In this document: positions 15,679 to 24,588 of the stretch, in pieces | Layout: every line of letters starts with the position of its first letter | How positions within the stretch are numbered: position 1 is the first letter of the stretch | Assembly: GCA_026397315.1 (NCBI GenBank) | Contig: JAPLVC010000003.1 | Coordinates: 1 to 64,000, forward strand | DNA length: 64,000 bases | Origin: Candidatus Aenigmatarchaeota archaeon | Lineage (GTDB): Archaea > Aenigmatarchaeota > Aenigmatarchaeia > QMZP01 > QMZT01 | Direction of reading: 5' to 3' | Made by a program: the position numbers and the translations under genes | Notes under the pieces: model-generated | What the model was told of the DNA's origin: nothing | Seen by the model: only the letters and a program-made list of their open reading frames with translations | Database searches by the model: none

Positions 15679-16200
15679 ATGCAGGAATACGAGACGCTCG
15701 CGCACAGACTCGCGAAGAAATACGGCGACATGGCGAAAAAGAAATATTTTAAGAGAAACCCGCATGTCCCAATGAATGAAAAAATAGCCCTGAACGAGGA
15801 GATGCACTACACCGCCGAGAGGTTCAAGGGCAAGAATCTTTTCGAGGCGGCGAAAGAGCTGCTTTTTCTCGGCTCGCCGCAGCACGTGACTCCCGCATCC
15901 TGCCCGGACAATATCTACAGGAAATTACATAACAAGCTGATAGAGCAATTCGGCGATGAAAATGCTTCGAAATTTGAATCGGTGCACGCGGACAGGGGCG
16001 TTTTCAGTGCCGGCTTTTACGAGGAGCTTCTGGGAGAGACGTTTTCCGATACCGCAAGCATGTTCATAACCACACTTGACATAGAGCTGAACGGTCACAA
16101 AGACGGAGATAAAAGAAAGGTTACATACACGACGCTGTGGCATCACAGGGAGGAGAACGGCCATAACGGACAGTCTGGCGTCAGCCCTCCCTCAGAATGA
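15679..16200 (+). CDS. Conserved-looking protein of unknown function
   Basis: 173 residues, soluble and mainly helical, with no signal peptide or transmembrane segment. There are charged helices at the N-terminus (AHRLAKKYGDMAKKKYFKRN) and a mid section with a GSPQHVTPASCPDNIY loop. I recognise no domain. Its last 20 bases overlap the end of the AsnC-type regulator on the other strand. A TATA-like GGCAATATAAAAC is about 50 bases upstream. The final 30 residues are polar and His-rich, probably a disordered tail. Confidence 0.55.
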   Translation: MQEYETLAHRLAKKYGDMAKKKYFKRNPHVPMNEKIALNEEMHYTAERFKGKNLFEAAKELLFLGSPQHVTPASCPDNIYRKLHNKLIEQFGDENASKFESVHADRGVFSAGFYEELLGETFSDTASMFITTLDIELNGHKDGDKRKVTYTTLWHHREENGHNGQSGVSPPSE

Positions 16201-16696
16201 CGAGCGTCTCGGTCGACTCGATGCCCTGCACGTCGCGCAGCTTCTCTATTATTATCTTGTCAAGCTCGTCTATGTCCTTCACGCGGATGAGAAGTATGAT
16301 GTCTATCGTCCCGGTCACGATGTCGGCCTTGTGCACGAAGTCCAGGCGCCTGAGATCCTTTACAAGGTCGTGCTGCGTGCGGCGGAAGCCTTTCATGTAT
16401 TTGGAATCGACTTTGACCAGCACGTACGCGGCAATGCCCTTGCCTATCTTGCGGTAGTCGACGTCGATGGTAAAACGCTTTATGATGCCCAGCTTCTTCA
16501 TGCGCCTTATGCGATTATGCACGGTAGTTATGGGCAATAGGGTGCGGGAGGCGACCTGCCGCACGGTCAGGTCGCCGTTATCCCGGAGAATCTCAAGGAT
16601 GCGCAGATCCTTGTTGTCGACCTCGGTTCCGGTTTTCCCGCCTTTCGCGTCCGGATGTGCTTCCGTAGCGTAATCCATATTGAACATTTGTTCCAT
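16181..16696 (-). CDS. Lrp/AsnC family transcriptional regulator
   Basis: 171 residues. An N-terminal HTH (LRILEILRDNGDLTVRQVASRTLLPITTVHNRIRRM) is followed by a RAM/AsnC effector-binding domain (AAYVLVKVDSKY, VHKADIVTGTIDIILLIRV). The first 28 residues are polar and not part of the domain. Lrp proteins bind amino acids and form octamers. The gene is divergent from asnA, like asnC-asnA in Escherichia coli, so control of asnA by asparagine is a reasonable inference. An inverted repeat, GGTATA-N6-TATACC, lies between the two. Confidence 0.9.
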   Translation of the reverse strand: MEQMFNMDYATEAHPDAKGGKTGTEVDNKDLRILEILRDNGDLTVRQVASRTLLPITTVHNRIRRMKKLGIIKRFTIDVDYRKIGKGIAAYVLVKVDSKYMKGFRRTQHDLVKDLRRLDFVHKADIVTGTIDIILLIRVKDIDELDKIIIEKLRDVQGIESTETLVILREG

Positions 16697-16743
16697 TTAG
16701 TATATAAATTTTGGCATTTTTTGCATATTTTTCAACAAAAACA

Positions 16744-16761
16744 GGTATAAACATATATACC
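16744..16761. promoter_or_regulatory. Inverted repeat in the asnC-type/asnA intergenic region
   Basis: GGTATA-AACATA-TATACC, 41 bases ahead of asnA, in the TATA region of that gene. It is a candidate binding site for the divergent Lrp/AsnC regulator. The strong ribosome site GGAGGAG precedes the asnA ATG by 6 bases. Confidence 0.45.
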
Positions 16762-16802
16762 GTCTCCTCCAAGCAAACGTTATCTGAAAAGGAGGAGTTT
16801 GC

Positions 16803-17837
16803 ATGAAAGATACGAAATACGCTCGTTACGAATCGCTGCTTGGCATCAGGGAAACGGAAAAAGAGATAAAAATCATAAAGGACTTTTTCCAGGATGCGCT
16901 AGCTTCGTCGCTAGCGCTGCAGCGCGTGTCCGCTCCCATAATCGTGAGGAGCGGGACCGGAGTCAACGACGACCTTAACGGCATCGAGCATAAAGTCTCT
17001 TTCACAATCCCCGACGATGCGCACGCGATGGCTGAAATCGTGTTCTCGCTGGCCAAATGGAAGCGGCTCGCGCTCGCTGAATACGGCTTCATGCCGGGCG
17101 AGGGATTGTATACCGACATGAACGCCATACGCCCGGACGAGACGCTGGACGAATTCCACTCGCTCTATGTCGACCAGTGGGACTGGGAGAAAATCATCCT
17201 GCCCGGCGAACGCTCGCTGGCGACGCTGAAAGCGACGGTGAGGAAAATTTACGGCGTGATAAAGGCGACTGAGGCCATGGTGTACTCTCGCCATCCGCAG
17301 ATAAAGCCGTTCCTGCCGGACGACATAAGTTTCATTCACGCAGAGGAACTGCAGTCCATGTATCCGCATCTCACACCGAAACAGAGGGAAGACGCGATCG
17401 CCAAGGAGAAAGGCGCCGTATTCGTAATAGGCATCGGAAGCGAACTGGCGGATGGCAAGCCGCATGACGGGCGCGCGCCGGACTACGACGACTGGATTAC
17501 GGAAACCGGCGAAGGGAAGCGCGGCCTCAACGGCGACATAATAGTCTGGTACCCGTTGTTAGCGAAGGCGATGGAGCTGTCGTCGATGGGAATACGCGTC
17601 GATAGCGAGTCGCTGGCGAAACAGCTCGAGATACGCAAAGCCGAAAGTCGCATGCGTCTGCGATGGCACTCGCGTTTGCTAGCAGGCGAGTTGCCACTTA
17701 CGATGGGCGGAGGCATAGGCCAGTCGCGCTTGTGCATGTTGTTCCTGCAAAAACTGCACATAGGCGAGGTGCAGGCGAGCATCTGGCCGGAGAGAATCTC
17801 GGACGAATGCGCCAGAAAAGGCGTGAGGCTGCTTTAG
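16803..17837 (+). CDS. asnA: Aspartate-ammonia ligase (AsnA-type asparagine synthetase)
   Basis: 344 residues of the class II synthetase-like AsnA family, which makes asparagine from aspartate, ammonia and ATP. Hallmarks are LQRVSAPIIVRSGTGVNDDLNG and EHKVSF at 40-70, WDWEKII near 120, and MGGGIGQSRLCMLFLQKLHIGEVQASIWP near the C-terminus (family motif 3). Length is close to the bacterial enzyme. A GGAGGAG ribosome site precedes the ATG. Together with asnS downstream and the divergent AsnC-type regulator it forms an asparagine module. Confidence 0.93.
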   Translation: MKDTKYARYESLLGIRETEKEIKIIKDFFQDALASSLALQRVSAPIIVRSGTGVNDDLNGIEHKVSFTIPDDAHAMAEIVFSLAKWKRLALAEYGFMPGEGLYTDMNAIRPDETLDEFHSLYVDQWDWEKIILPGERSLATLKATVRKIYGVIKATEAMVYSRHPQIKPFLPDDISFIHAEELQSMYPHLTPKQREDAIAKEKGAVFVIGIGSELADGKPHDGRAPDYDDWITETGEGKRGLNGDIIVWYPLLAKAMELSSMGIRVDSESLAKQLEIRKAESRMRLRWHSRLLAGELPLTMGGGIGQSRLCMLFLQKLHIGEVQASIWPERISDECARKGVRLL

Positions 17838-17905
17838 CTTCCGCCAGCCAAATTTTTTAAGCACAGCTTTCAAAAATAAGTTATTCATTAAATAAGGGTG
17901 GTTGC

Positions 17906-19183
17906 ATGAACATCGACAAGTTGTCTCAAAGCATCGGCAAAACCATTGAGATAAAGGGATGGGTCTATCGCATGCGCGAGAGCAAGGACATCATATTCAT
18001 AGTCGTGCGCGATTCGAATGACGTGGTCCAGTGCACGATAAAGTCCGACAATAAGGATTTTGAAAAAGCGAAGTCGCTCACGATGGAGTCGTCAGTCATA
18101 ATCAAAGGCTCCGTCGTTGAAGACAAGCGCGCGCCGACGGGCTTCGAGCTGAAGATATCGTCGCTCGAACCCGTTCACATAGCCGAGCGCTACCCGATAA
18201 CGAAGGACCAATCCCCTGAATTTTTAATGGACGTGCGTCATCTATGGTTACGCTCGCGCCAGCTCACGGCCGCGATGAAAGTCCGTCACACTGTTGTCGG
18301 GGCGATACACAAGTTCTTCCGCGACCGCGGCTATTACGAATTCGACCCGCCCATATTCCAGCCCAGCCAGTGCGAAGGCGGAGCAACGCTCTTCCAGGTG
18401 AAATACTTCGACGACGTCACGTATCTGTCACAGTCATGGCAGCTCTACGCAGAGGCGGCGGTATTCGCTTTGGAGAAGGTATACGACATGTCTCCCACGT
18501 TCCGCGCTGAGCGGTCGAAAACATCGAGGCACCTCGCGGAGTTCTGGATGGCTGAGATGGAAGCCGCTTGGATGGAGCTGCACGAAGTCACTGAAGTCGC
18601 TAAAGACGAGGTCCGTTTCATAATCCAGGAAGTCCTGAAGCACAATAAGAAGGAGCTGGAGATTCTCGGCCAGGACGTGAAAAAACTGGAGGAAATGGTC
18701 AAGAAGCCGTTCCCCACCATCACATACACGCAGGCTCTCGAAATTTTAAGCAAGAAGGAAAGCCAGAAGATGGAGTGGGGCAAGGATCTGAGGACGATAG
18801 AGGAAGACCTGCTCATGAAGCATTTCGACACGCCGGTCGTCGTCACCAACTATCCGAAGGAGATAATGGCCTTCTACAAGCCGCGCGACCCGAAGGACCC
18901 GAAGACCGCGCTGTGCTTCGACATGCTCGCGCCCGAAGGATACGGCGAGATAATCGGCGGCTCGCAAAGAGATACGGACATAAAGGCGCTCTCCGAATCA
19001 CTGAAGAAGATGGGAGAGAAGCCGGAGAACTACGGCTGGTATCTCGATCTTCGTCGCTACGGCAGCGTGCCGCATTCGGGCTATGGACTCGGCGTCGAAC
19101 GAGTCGTAGCGTGGCTCTGCAAGCTCGAGAACATAAAGGACGCGATAGCGTTCCCGCGCACCCAGAGAAGGTTCAAGCCTTAA
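17906..19183 (+). CDS. asnS: Asparaginyl-tRNA synthetase
   Basis: 425 residues. OB fold at the N-terminus (IEIKGWVYRMRES) and class II catalytic core: motif 1 near GYYEFDPPIF, motif 2 MSPTFRAERSKTSRHLAEFW, and motif 3 GYGLGVERVVAWLC. The AsnRS-type CEGGATLFQV and GEIIGGSQR segments distinguish it from AspRS. GGGTGG precedes the ATG by 4 bases, and a TATA box (AATTTTTTAAGC) lies at about 17850. With asnA beside it the organism makes free asparagine and charges it directly rather than using tRNA-dependent amidation. Confidence 0.93.
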   Translation: MNIDKLSQSIGKTIEIKGWVYRMRESKDIIFIVVRDSNDVVQCTIKSDNKDFEKAKSLTMESSVIIKGSVVEDKRAPTGFELKISSLEPVHIAERYPITKDQSPEFLMDVRHLWLRSRQLTAAMKVRHTVVGAIHKFFRDRGYYEFDPPIFQPSQCEGGATLFQVKYFDDVTYLSQSWQLYAEAAVFALEKVYDMSPTFRAERSKTSRHLAEFWMAEMEAAWMELHEVTEVAKDEVRFIIQEVLKHNKKELEILGQDVKKLEEMVKKPFPTITYTQALEILSKKESQKMEWGKDLRTIEEDLLMKHFDTPVVVTNYPKEIMAFYKPRDPKDPKTALCFDMLAPEGYGEIIGGSQRDTDIKALSESLKKMGEKPENYGWYLDLRRYGSVPHSGYGLGVERVVAWLCKLENIKDAIAFPRTQRRFKP

Positions 19184-19229
19184 TACTCACACAATATCCG
19201 TTTTTAAATTTTGTTTACAACAAAATAGC

Positions 19230-19670
19230 ATGAGCCACGGCGAACCAATGACAAGAAGGAATGCACTCAAAAAAGGCGGTCTTATTTTATTGGGTCTTGC
19301 TCTGGCAAAGAGCCTGTATGGCAGCAATGATGTGACACTGAAGGGCCCCGAATACACGGATCTGCTGGAACAAATATACGCGAAAGTAAGACCAAGCTTC
19401 TCCACGTATATTTTTGGTTTGGAAATGAAGACACCTCTCAGCTTTGACATTAATGGAGACAATAATCCAGACAAAATAGAATTTAAACAGAGAGAAATGG
19501 GTCTTGACACACCAATCTTGCTGATGGGCATGAATCTAAGCGGAAAAGGTTTTGTCGATTTCAGGTCAGAGGTAAAAAACGGAAAGTTCAAGGAAATTAC
19601 AGTTAGCAACGCCACTGCGGAAGAGGCATTAAAATATCTGAACGCGCTTAAAGAAAATCTTTACAAGTGA
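19230..19670 (+). CDS. Exported protein with Tat-like signal
   Basis: 146 residues. TRRNALKKGG followed by the hydrophobic LILLGLALAKSLYG has the form of a twin-arginine signal peptide. The mature part contains DINGDNNPDKIEF, a calcium-binding loop pattern of the D-x-N-x-D type. No other domain is seen. A TATA box (GTTTTTAAATTTTG) is about 25 bases ahead of the ATG at 19230, so translation may be leaderless from there. The convergent rnhB gene ends 3 bases after its stop. Confidence 0.6.
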   Translation: MSHGEPMTRRNALKKGGLILLGLALAKSLYGSNDVTLKGPEYTDLLEQIYAKVRPSFSTYIFGLEMKTPLSFDINGDNNPDKIEFKQREMGLDTPILLMGMNLSGKGFVDFRSEVKNGKFKEITVSNATAEEALKYLNALKENLYK

Positions 19671-19673
19671 GAC

Positions 19674-20387
19674 TCATCTGTTCAGAAAGCCGAATAGTTT
19701 CTTCTGCTTGTTTTCGCCGAGCATCTGCTTTGTAGTGTCCCATGAATAGCGGACCAATCCCTTTTCGGGAAACTTCTTGTTTTTTGCCAAAAACTCTTTC
19801 ATCGATTTTATGGTGCGCTCGTCGGAAGGGTATCCAGTCCCTTCGATGCCATATCGCTTCGTCAGCTCGGCCATCTCCTTGTCGCGCTCGACCTTCGCCA
19901 TTATGGAAGCGGCTGAGACGACGGCGTATGTGCTGTCCGCGTGGTTCTCGACCACCAGTTCGGTGCCGAATTTCAGCATCTTCTGCATGACCCTTTTGAA
20001 CTTCTCCGTATTGACCTCTGGACCGTCGACATACGATTTGTTCGCGTTCAGGCAGTCGATTATCGTGCACATCTTCATCGCTTCCATGCGGTTGAGATTG
20101 ACGCCCTGCTTGTTGTAATCATCTATCTTGCACGGCCCGACCTTGAGGACGACGATGTCCTTCGCGATTTTTTCTATCTCCTTCGCGAGTTTCTCGCGCT
20201 GCGAAGGCGAAAGCTCCTTCGAGTCGCGCACGCCGATTTTCTTGAGTTTCGCGATGTCCTTCTCAAAAACAGAAACTCCTGCTATCACAAGCGGCCCGAC
20301 TACCGCGCCGCGTCCCGCCTCGTCGACGCCGCAGACTACCGGACCCTTTCTCTTCTTCTCACCGGCCACAATAGTTATCTCGGTCAT
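19674..20387 (-). CDS. rnhB: Ribonuclease HII
   Basis: 237 residues from the ATG at 20387. RNase HII cuts RNA in RNA/DNA hybrids and at single ribonucleotides. The catalytic acidic residues are visible in GVDEAGRGAVVGPLVIAG (D and E), KLKKIGVRDSKELSP (D of the DSK motif) and the VVENHADSTYAVVSAASIMAKVERD region. The conserved Tyr/Gly segment GTGYPSDERT is also present. The C-terminal Lys-rich tail is slightly longer than the minimal enzyme. It is a single gene. Confidence 0.93.
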   Translation of the reverse strand: MTEITIVAGEKKRKGPVVCGVDEAGRGAVVGPLVIAGVSVFEKDIAKLKKIGVRDSKELSPSQREKLAKEIEKIAKDIVVLKVGPCKIDDYNKQGVNLNRMEAMKMCTIIDCLNANKSYVDGPEVNTEKFKRVMQKMLKFGTELVVENHADSTYAVVSAASIMAKVERDKEMAELTKRYGIEGTGYPSDERTIKSMKEFLAKNKKFPEKGLVRYSWDTTKQMLGENKQKKLFGFLNR

Positions 20388-20458
20388 AAAACCAACATGC
20401 ACAAGATATCTTGAATATTGAGGACTCAGAATTAAATATTAAAAACGCGCGCTTCGGA

Positions 20459-20782
20459 TTAGAGTGATGCTATAACGAAGCCTATCAGCGCCGTGACAAA
20501 ATTGGCGGCAAATGACAGCAGCACGGCCTTTTTCATTCTTATCTGCAGCAGCAGCTTGAGCAGCACAATCTCGGTGATGAAGACAAGCGTTTCCAGCAAG
20601 AAATATTGCGGGAAAACGCTATAGTATACGAATGTCGCAAGAGGCCAAGTGACGCAATTGACAAGGACGGCATAAAGCAGTAGCTTCAGTGGCTTTTTTC
20701 TCACTAAAAGCAACCACACCAGATATTCAACAGTTATTGTAACCAGTAAGAGCAACGGCAGCTGTTCAAACGGAATGTTCAT
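20459..20782 (-). CDS. Small membrane protein
   Basis: 107 residues from the ATG at 20782 (MNIPFEQLP). Three to four hydrophobic helices are seen, at about 5-24, 30-52, 55-75 and 84-106. I recognise no family. It overlaps the end of the exported protein gene (20766) by 17 bases and is read after it, so the two products probably act together at the membrane. Confidence 0.6.
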   Translation of the reverse strand: MNIPFEQLPLLLLVTITVEYLVWLLLVRKKPLKLLLYAVLVNCVTWPLATFVYYSVFPQYFLLETLVFITEIVLLKLLLQIRMKKAVLLSFAANFVTALIGFVIASL

Positions 20783-21476
20783 TTTTTGCGCCTTCCGTTT
20801 TTCCTTTCCTAAATCTTCTCGCAACGAGAATTATGATAATTACTATGAGGGCGGCAGCCGGGATTGCAAAATACATTATTTCATATGAAGATAATGGAAT
20901 TATAAGCCTCGACGGCAAAGGCCTGACATTCTGAGTGACATAAGTCTTTTCTTCGGTCGTACCGTCTGTGTATGTATAAATCGTCTTTGATTTTTCTATT
21001 TCCAGCATGTCGTTTTCAATCGAGATTATTTTCAGTTCATCAACTATTTTTTTGCTGGGGTCGGTATCCACTATCTGACTGATTGATTCTATCTCCACAT
21101 CCGATGATATGAAATTCTTGTCGTTTGCAATATATTCGGTTAGCTTGGAATGGTTATCGGAGTTCATTATACTGATAAGTGGCACCTCGTTGAACAGCGA
21201 TTTCTTCACAGCGTAGATTTTGGGTTTGTTGAACTTATAGAAATGCATGCATTCGTTGCCCCTGACTACCTGATAGTTTTCCATCGCGAACGTATAATGC
21301 ACAACGAAAGTGTAGTCCGGGAAATCGTTGGTGTTTTCTATCTGGAAGCAATACTCCACGCCTTTATATCCCGGTATCAGCACATCAGCCGAGACCTTCG
21401 GTGCGGCCAGAAAGAGGACCGCCAGAAACAAAAACAAAACGCAAAACGCTGTAAAGGTAGCTTTCTTCGAATTCAT
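20766..21476 (-). CDS. Signal-anchored exported protein with C-terminal membrane helix
   Basis: 236 residues: a signal peptide (about 8-31, ending KVSADV), an external domain of about 160 residues with mixed strands, then a membrane helix (about 200-222) and a basic tail RRFRKGK. This type I layout is common for surface proteins. The domain is not recognised; the segments GVEYCFQIENTNDFPDY and YVTQNVRPLPSRLIIPLSS are distinctive. It is followed by an overlapping gene for a multi-helix membrane protein. Confidence 0.6.
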   Translation of the reverse strand: MNSKKATFTAFCVLFLFLAVLFLAAPKVSADVLIPGYKGVEYCFQIENTNDFPDYTFVVHYTFAMENYQVVRGNECMHFYKFNKPKIYAVKKSLFNEVPLISIMNSDNHSKLTEYIANDKNFISSDVEIESISQIVDTDPSKKIVDELKIISIENDMLEIEKSKTIYTYTDGTTEEKTYVTQNVRPLPSRLIIPLSSYEIMYFAIPAAALIVIIIILVARRFRKGKTEGAKNEHSV

Positions 21477-21603
21477 AATTATATTTTGCAGGTGTTCGTC
21501 TTAAATGTTGCGTTTTTCTTCGGCGAACAACGAAACGTGATTTTTAGCGAGCGGCCGTTTTAGTTCAATATCATCTTAAATAACTTTTTCCCGATTATTG
21601 TCT

Positions 21604-21837
21604 ATGGGATTCGGATTAGAAAGCCGGGAAGCAGCATCACCTGAAGCCGAAATAAGAAAAAAATATATTGATAAAATTTTCGAAAAACTCAATGAATTAA
21701 GCGGGTTATTCTATACCAATCCCATTGCCTACAAAGACGAGATGACGAAATTTCTCGACATAACATTAGGAGAAATAGGAACTGATTTTCTCGATCTGGA
21801 AAGAAATAACTCATCGCACGACGTCTTTGACGAGTAA
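21604..21837 (+). CDS. Small acidic helical protein, unknown
   Basis: 77 residues from the ATG at 21604. A charged helix (PEAEIRKKYIDKIFEKLNELSGLF) is followed by a shorter helix and an acidic tail. No family is recognised. Its stop touches the end of the long coiled-coil gene on the other strand. A promoter-like ATCTTAAATAACTTTT is about 35 bases upstream. Confidence 0.5.
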   Translation: MGFGLESREAASPEAEIRKKYIDKIFEKLNELSGLFYTNPIAYKDEMTKFLDITLGEIGTDFLDLERNNSSHDVFDE

Positions 21838-23295
21838 TCATTCTATGAAAACTGGTCCCTCGTGGACTTCATCGATTCTTTTTTCGAGCTCTTCTATCCT
21901 GCGCTTGAGCTCGTCGACGCTGGGGATTTCGCTGACCTTGCCCCACTCGCGCTTCTCGACGGTCCCGACTTCCTTCTTGATGCGTTCGACATCGGAAGCA
22001 ACGCTGTTGACATGATCCTCGTTGCGCAGGATGGCTTTCTTCACTTCGTTGAGATCCTTGTAGATGTCGCCGGTCATGAGCTTCTCGTCCGCTTTCATCC
22101 GCTTGTCGAGGAATCCCTTTTCTACATCGTCCCTTGTCAGGAAGCCGTCCATGCGCGAGACTATGGTGTCGATTTCCCTGCGCAGGCCGTCCATCTCGCC
22201 AGGCTTCACCTGCGCCATCGCTTTCGCGCCCTTCGCCGCCGCTGGAGACGGCTCGAATTCAGGCAGTTTTATCGGCTTCAGATCGTTCAGTTTCTCCAGC
22301 CTGGCAGCCAGCATCTCGATTCTCTGTTCCATCTTCGAAAGTTTCGTCCTTACGTCCGGGTCCTGTGTAAGAGTGATTTTCTTGCCGGTAGTCGCGCTTT
22401 TGGAAAGCAGGACGCTCTTTATCTCCGTCATGAACTTCCTGTTGTCGTTCATCTCCTGCTTCAGGCTATCGATGCTCATCTCCTCCCCGGATATGAGCGC
22501 CTTCAGCCTGTCGATGCTCGCCTTGTTGGCTTCCATCGCTTTTTTTACCTCTTCAGAGCTCTTCGGCCCGAATTTGACGTTGAGATCGTCCAGCTTGCTG
22601 AACAGTTCGCTTCTCAGGTGGTCCATGTCGTCATTCGACCTCGGGACGACGCCCTTGTCGGTTTTGATTTTCCTGACCTCGTCCTCGAGGTTGTTTATTT
22701 CAGCATGAAGGTTCTCCAGGTCGCGGCGCATGCCCGCCGGGACTTCGAAATTGGAAACGTCCATCTTCATCTTGAGGTCGTCCACTATTCTCCTGTTCTC
22801 GGCCACCATCTTCCTCAGCGGCTCGGTGTCCGGCATCGTGCCCTTCGGCTTGTCGGTTATCATCAGTTTGAGATTCTCTACGGCCTTCCTGTTATCCTGT
22901 ATGGCCAGTTTTATGTCGTCCAGGTCGATGGGAGTGCTTTTCCTTGAGGCGATCTCGTCCCGTATTTCCTCTATGCTCCTTTTCATCTGTTCGAAGTCTC
23001 CAGCGTCCTCTGGCGTGACATTGACCGGTGAAATTCCCATCAGCCTGTCGCGCAGGAACTTGACCTCCTCGACCGTCTGCTTCCATCGCTTGAACATTTC
23101 CACGTCTTTCGCGATGGACTGGAGCATCATTATTCTTTCCTCGGTTTCCTTTGGAAGCGGAGACGACGAAGTGAGCTTGAGCTTCTCGACCTCGTTCTTC
23201 ATGTTGAGTATGTCGAGCTGCGTAAGGTTCTGCAGGTCCTCGAGAGTCGATAGCTTATCCGTGAGGTCCTTTGCCATATTGGAATCTTCGCCCAT
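21838..23295 (-). CDS. Long coiled-coil protein, unknown
   Basis: 485 residues from the ATG at 23295. Nearly all of it is charged helix with repeating motifs of the kind (x)ENRKxVENLKxxI: VQ-DNRKAVENLKLMI, VAENRRIVDDLKMKM, MEANKASIDRLKALI and MNDNRKFMTEIKSVL. These look like four or more copies of an internal repeat of roughly 40-50 residues. There is no signal peptide or membrane helix. It could be a cytoskeletal or scaffold element. The five pilin-like genes lie directly upstream on the same strand. Confidence 0.65.
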   Translation of the reverse strand: MGEDSNMAKDLTDKLSTLEDLQNLTQLDILNMKNEVEKLKLTSSSPLPKETEERIMMLQSIAKDVEMFKRWKQTVEEVKFLRDRLMGISPVNVTPEDAGDFEQMKRSIEEIRDEIASRKSTPIDLDDIKLAIQDNRKAVENLKLMITDKPKGTMPDTEPLRKMVAENRRIVDDLKMKMDVSNFEVPAGMRRDLENLHAEINNLEDEVRKIKTDKGVVPRSNDDMDHLRSELFSKLDDLNVKFGPKSSEEVKKAMEANKASIDRLKALISGEEMSIDSLKQEMNDNRKFMTEIKSVLLSKSATTGKKITLTQDPDVRTKLSKMEQRIEMLAARLEKLNDLKPIKLPEFEPSPAAAKGAKAMAQVKPGEMDGLRREIDTIVSRMDGFLTRDDVEKGFLDKRMKADEKLMTGDIYKDLNEVKKAILRNEDHVNSVASDVERIKKEVGTVEKREWGKVSEIPSVDELKRRIEELEKRIDEVHEGPVFIE

Positions 23296-23345
23296 TAACA
23301 CCACGTCTAATTAAATATTGTCACTGGTCATATAAGTCTTAGGTT

Positions 23346-23867
23346 TCACACGTCCGCCGAAGGCGATATGCGCGGGCACACCTCGTTTATCACCTTCACC
23401 TTGGTCAGCGACCACGTGTCGTTTATGCTTTCGACCTCAGCCTCGATTATCCAGTCGTAACCGGGCTTGAGCGGGTTCGTGAGCGTTCGCTGCGTCTCGG
23501 ACGTTATGTTTATCTCGGGATAGACTATCAGCCTCGTGCCTGTGGGCGTCTGCATGGTCAGCTCGAGCGAGAAGTTGTAGAGGTTCTGCGAGCCCGTGTT
23601 GATTATCTTCACAGTCACGGTGCCGTTGGTGCCGTTGAAGTTCCACGAAATGCCTGAGTTGCCGTAGTCTGAGTCGAAGCCATACGCCGTCGATCTGCAT
23701 AGCATGTCCTGGTTCGCGCTGTTCGTCGCTCCCTGGGAAGCGTCGGTCGCCAGCTTCATGGCCCACGGTCCGATAGCGACGGCCATGAGGATGGTTATGC
23801 CCATGAGCAACACAGTCGCTATCAGCGGCGAAATGCCTTTCATGTGGATTCCCTTGCGTTTCATCAT
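23346..23867 (-). CDS. Type IV pilin-like protein with class III signal peptide
   Basis: 173 residues. The N-terminus MMKRKGIHMKG-ISPLIATVLLMG is a classic archaeal pilin/archaellin class III signal: a short basic leader, cleavage expected after Gly11, then a hydrophobic helix that packs in the filament core. The mature part is beta-rich with several N-x-S/T sequons (NGTNGT, NITSE). It is last in a cluster of five genes for short-leader membrane proteins on the same strand. The prepilin peptidase and assembly ATPase are not in this window. Confidence 0.8.
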   Translation of the reverse strand: MMKRKGIHMKGISPLIATVLLMGITILMAVAIGPWAMKLATDASQGATNSANQDMLCRSTAYGFDSDYGNSGISWNFNGTNGTVTVKIINTGSQNLYNFSLELTMQTPTGTRLIVYPEINITSETQRTLTNPLKPGYDWIIEAEVESINDTWSLTKVKVINEVCPRISPSADV

Positions 23868-23877
23868 ATCACCTGCG

Positions 23878-24588
23878 TCACTCGCCTTTTATAATGAGGA
23901 AGTCCTCTCCCGACTCGAGCATGAACTTTATGTCGTATGTTATGCCGTAGTCCGATTCCATGTGCGCCGTCACCTCGCCGTAGGGCAGGTGCATGCCGCT
24001 CCTCTCGAGTTGCGTGTAACCAGAACCGATAGACGACGTTGCGTTGTTGTCAAGCGTTATCTCAAGATACTCTATCGGCATGGCCTGCTGCAGGTCCTTC
24101 TGGTAGACCGAGATCAGCACGCTGGATATGTTGTAGGCCGTGTTGTTGCCAACAGAGCCGATTTTTTTCAGGCAGGCTGTGAGGTGCTCGTTCTCGAGCA
24201 TGAAGCCCGCCTGGCCGCCGCAGGTCGTTTCGTAGGCCTTTGTGTCCAGGTTCGCCCCGAATATGACGTTGCCGAAAGTCTGGAAAGTCCTCGGCGAAAT
24301 GATGGGGGCGCTGCATTCGTATTCCCAGTAAATCGTGTCGTTGTCACCGTCGATGTGCAGCTCTCCCTCTTCCACGTTGAGTGAGACCGTGCGCTTCGAC
24401 CCTTCGCCTTCGGAAGCGACAGTCTGTATGACGCCGTCGAGGCTGGTGAAAGTCGACTTCATCTTGTCCATCGTTATCGAACACTGCATTTTCTGGATGG
24501 TCGGCAGGGCCGTCCAGTAGACTATGCTCGTCGCGGCTATCAGAAAGCCCATGAACAATACGCCTGAGATCATGCTGAAGCCCTTCAT
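23878..24588 (-). CDS. Pilin-like protein
   Basis: 236 residues. MKGFSMISGVLFMGFLIAATSIVYWTA gives a short leader and a hydrophobic N-terminal helix similar to the neighbouring gene. The exported part is beta-rich with two Cys pairs (ECSAP, TTCGGQ, TACLKK) and sequons. Its ATG overlaps the preceding gene's stop (ATGA). It is likely a minor pilin or pseudopilin of a multi-subunit surface structure. Confidence 0.65.
   Translation of the reverse strand: MKGFSMISGVLFMGFLIAATSIVYWTALPTIQKMQCSITMDKMKSTFTSLDGVIQTVASEGEGSKRTVSLNVEEGELHIDGDNDTIYWEYECSAPIISPRTFQTFGNVIFGANLDTKAYETTCGGQAGFMLENEHLTACLKKIGSVGNNTAYNISSVLISVYQKDLQQAMPIEYLEITLDNNATSSIGSGYTQLERSGMHLPYGEVTAHMESDYGITYDIKFMLESGEDFLIIKGE

Noticed and set aside
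21862-22947. 361-codon plus-strand frame opposite the coiled-coil gene
   Set aside because: It is a mirror of the Glu/Lys-rich repeats and has no start signal or domain.
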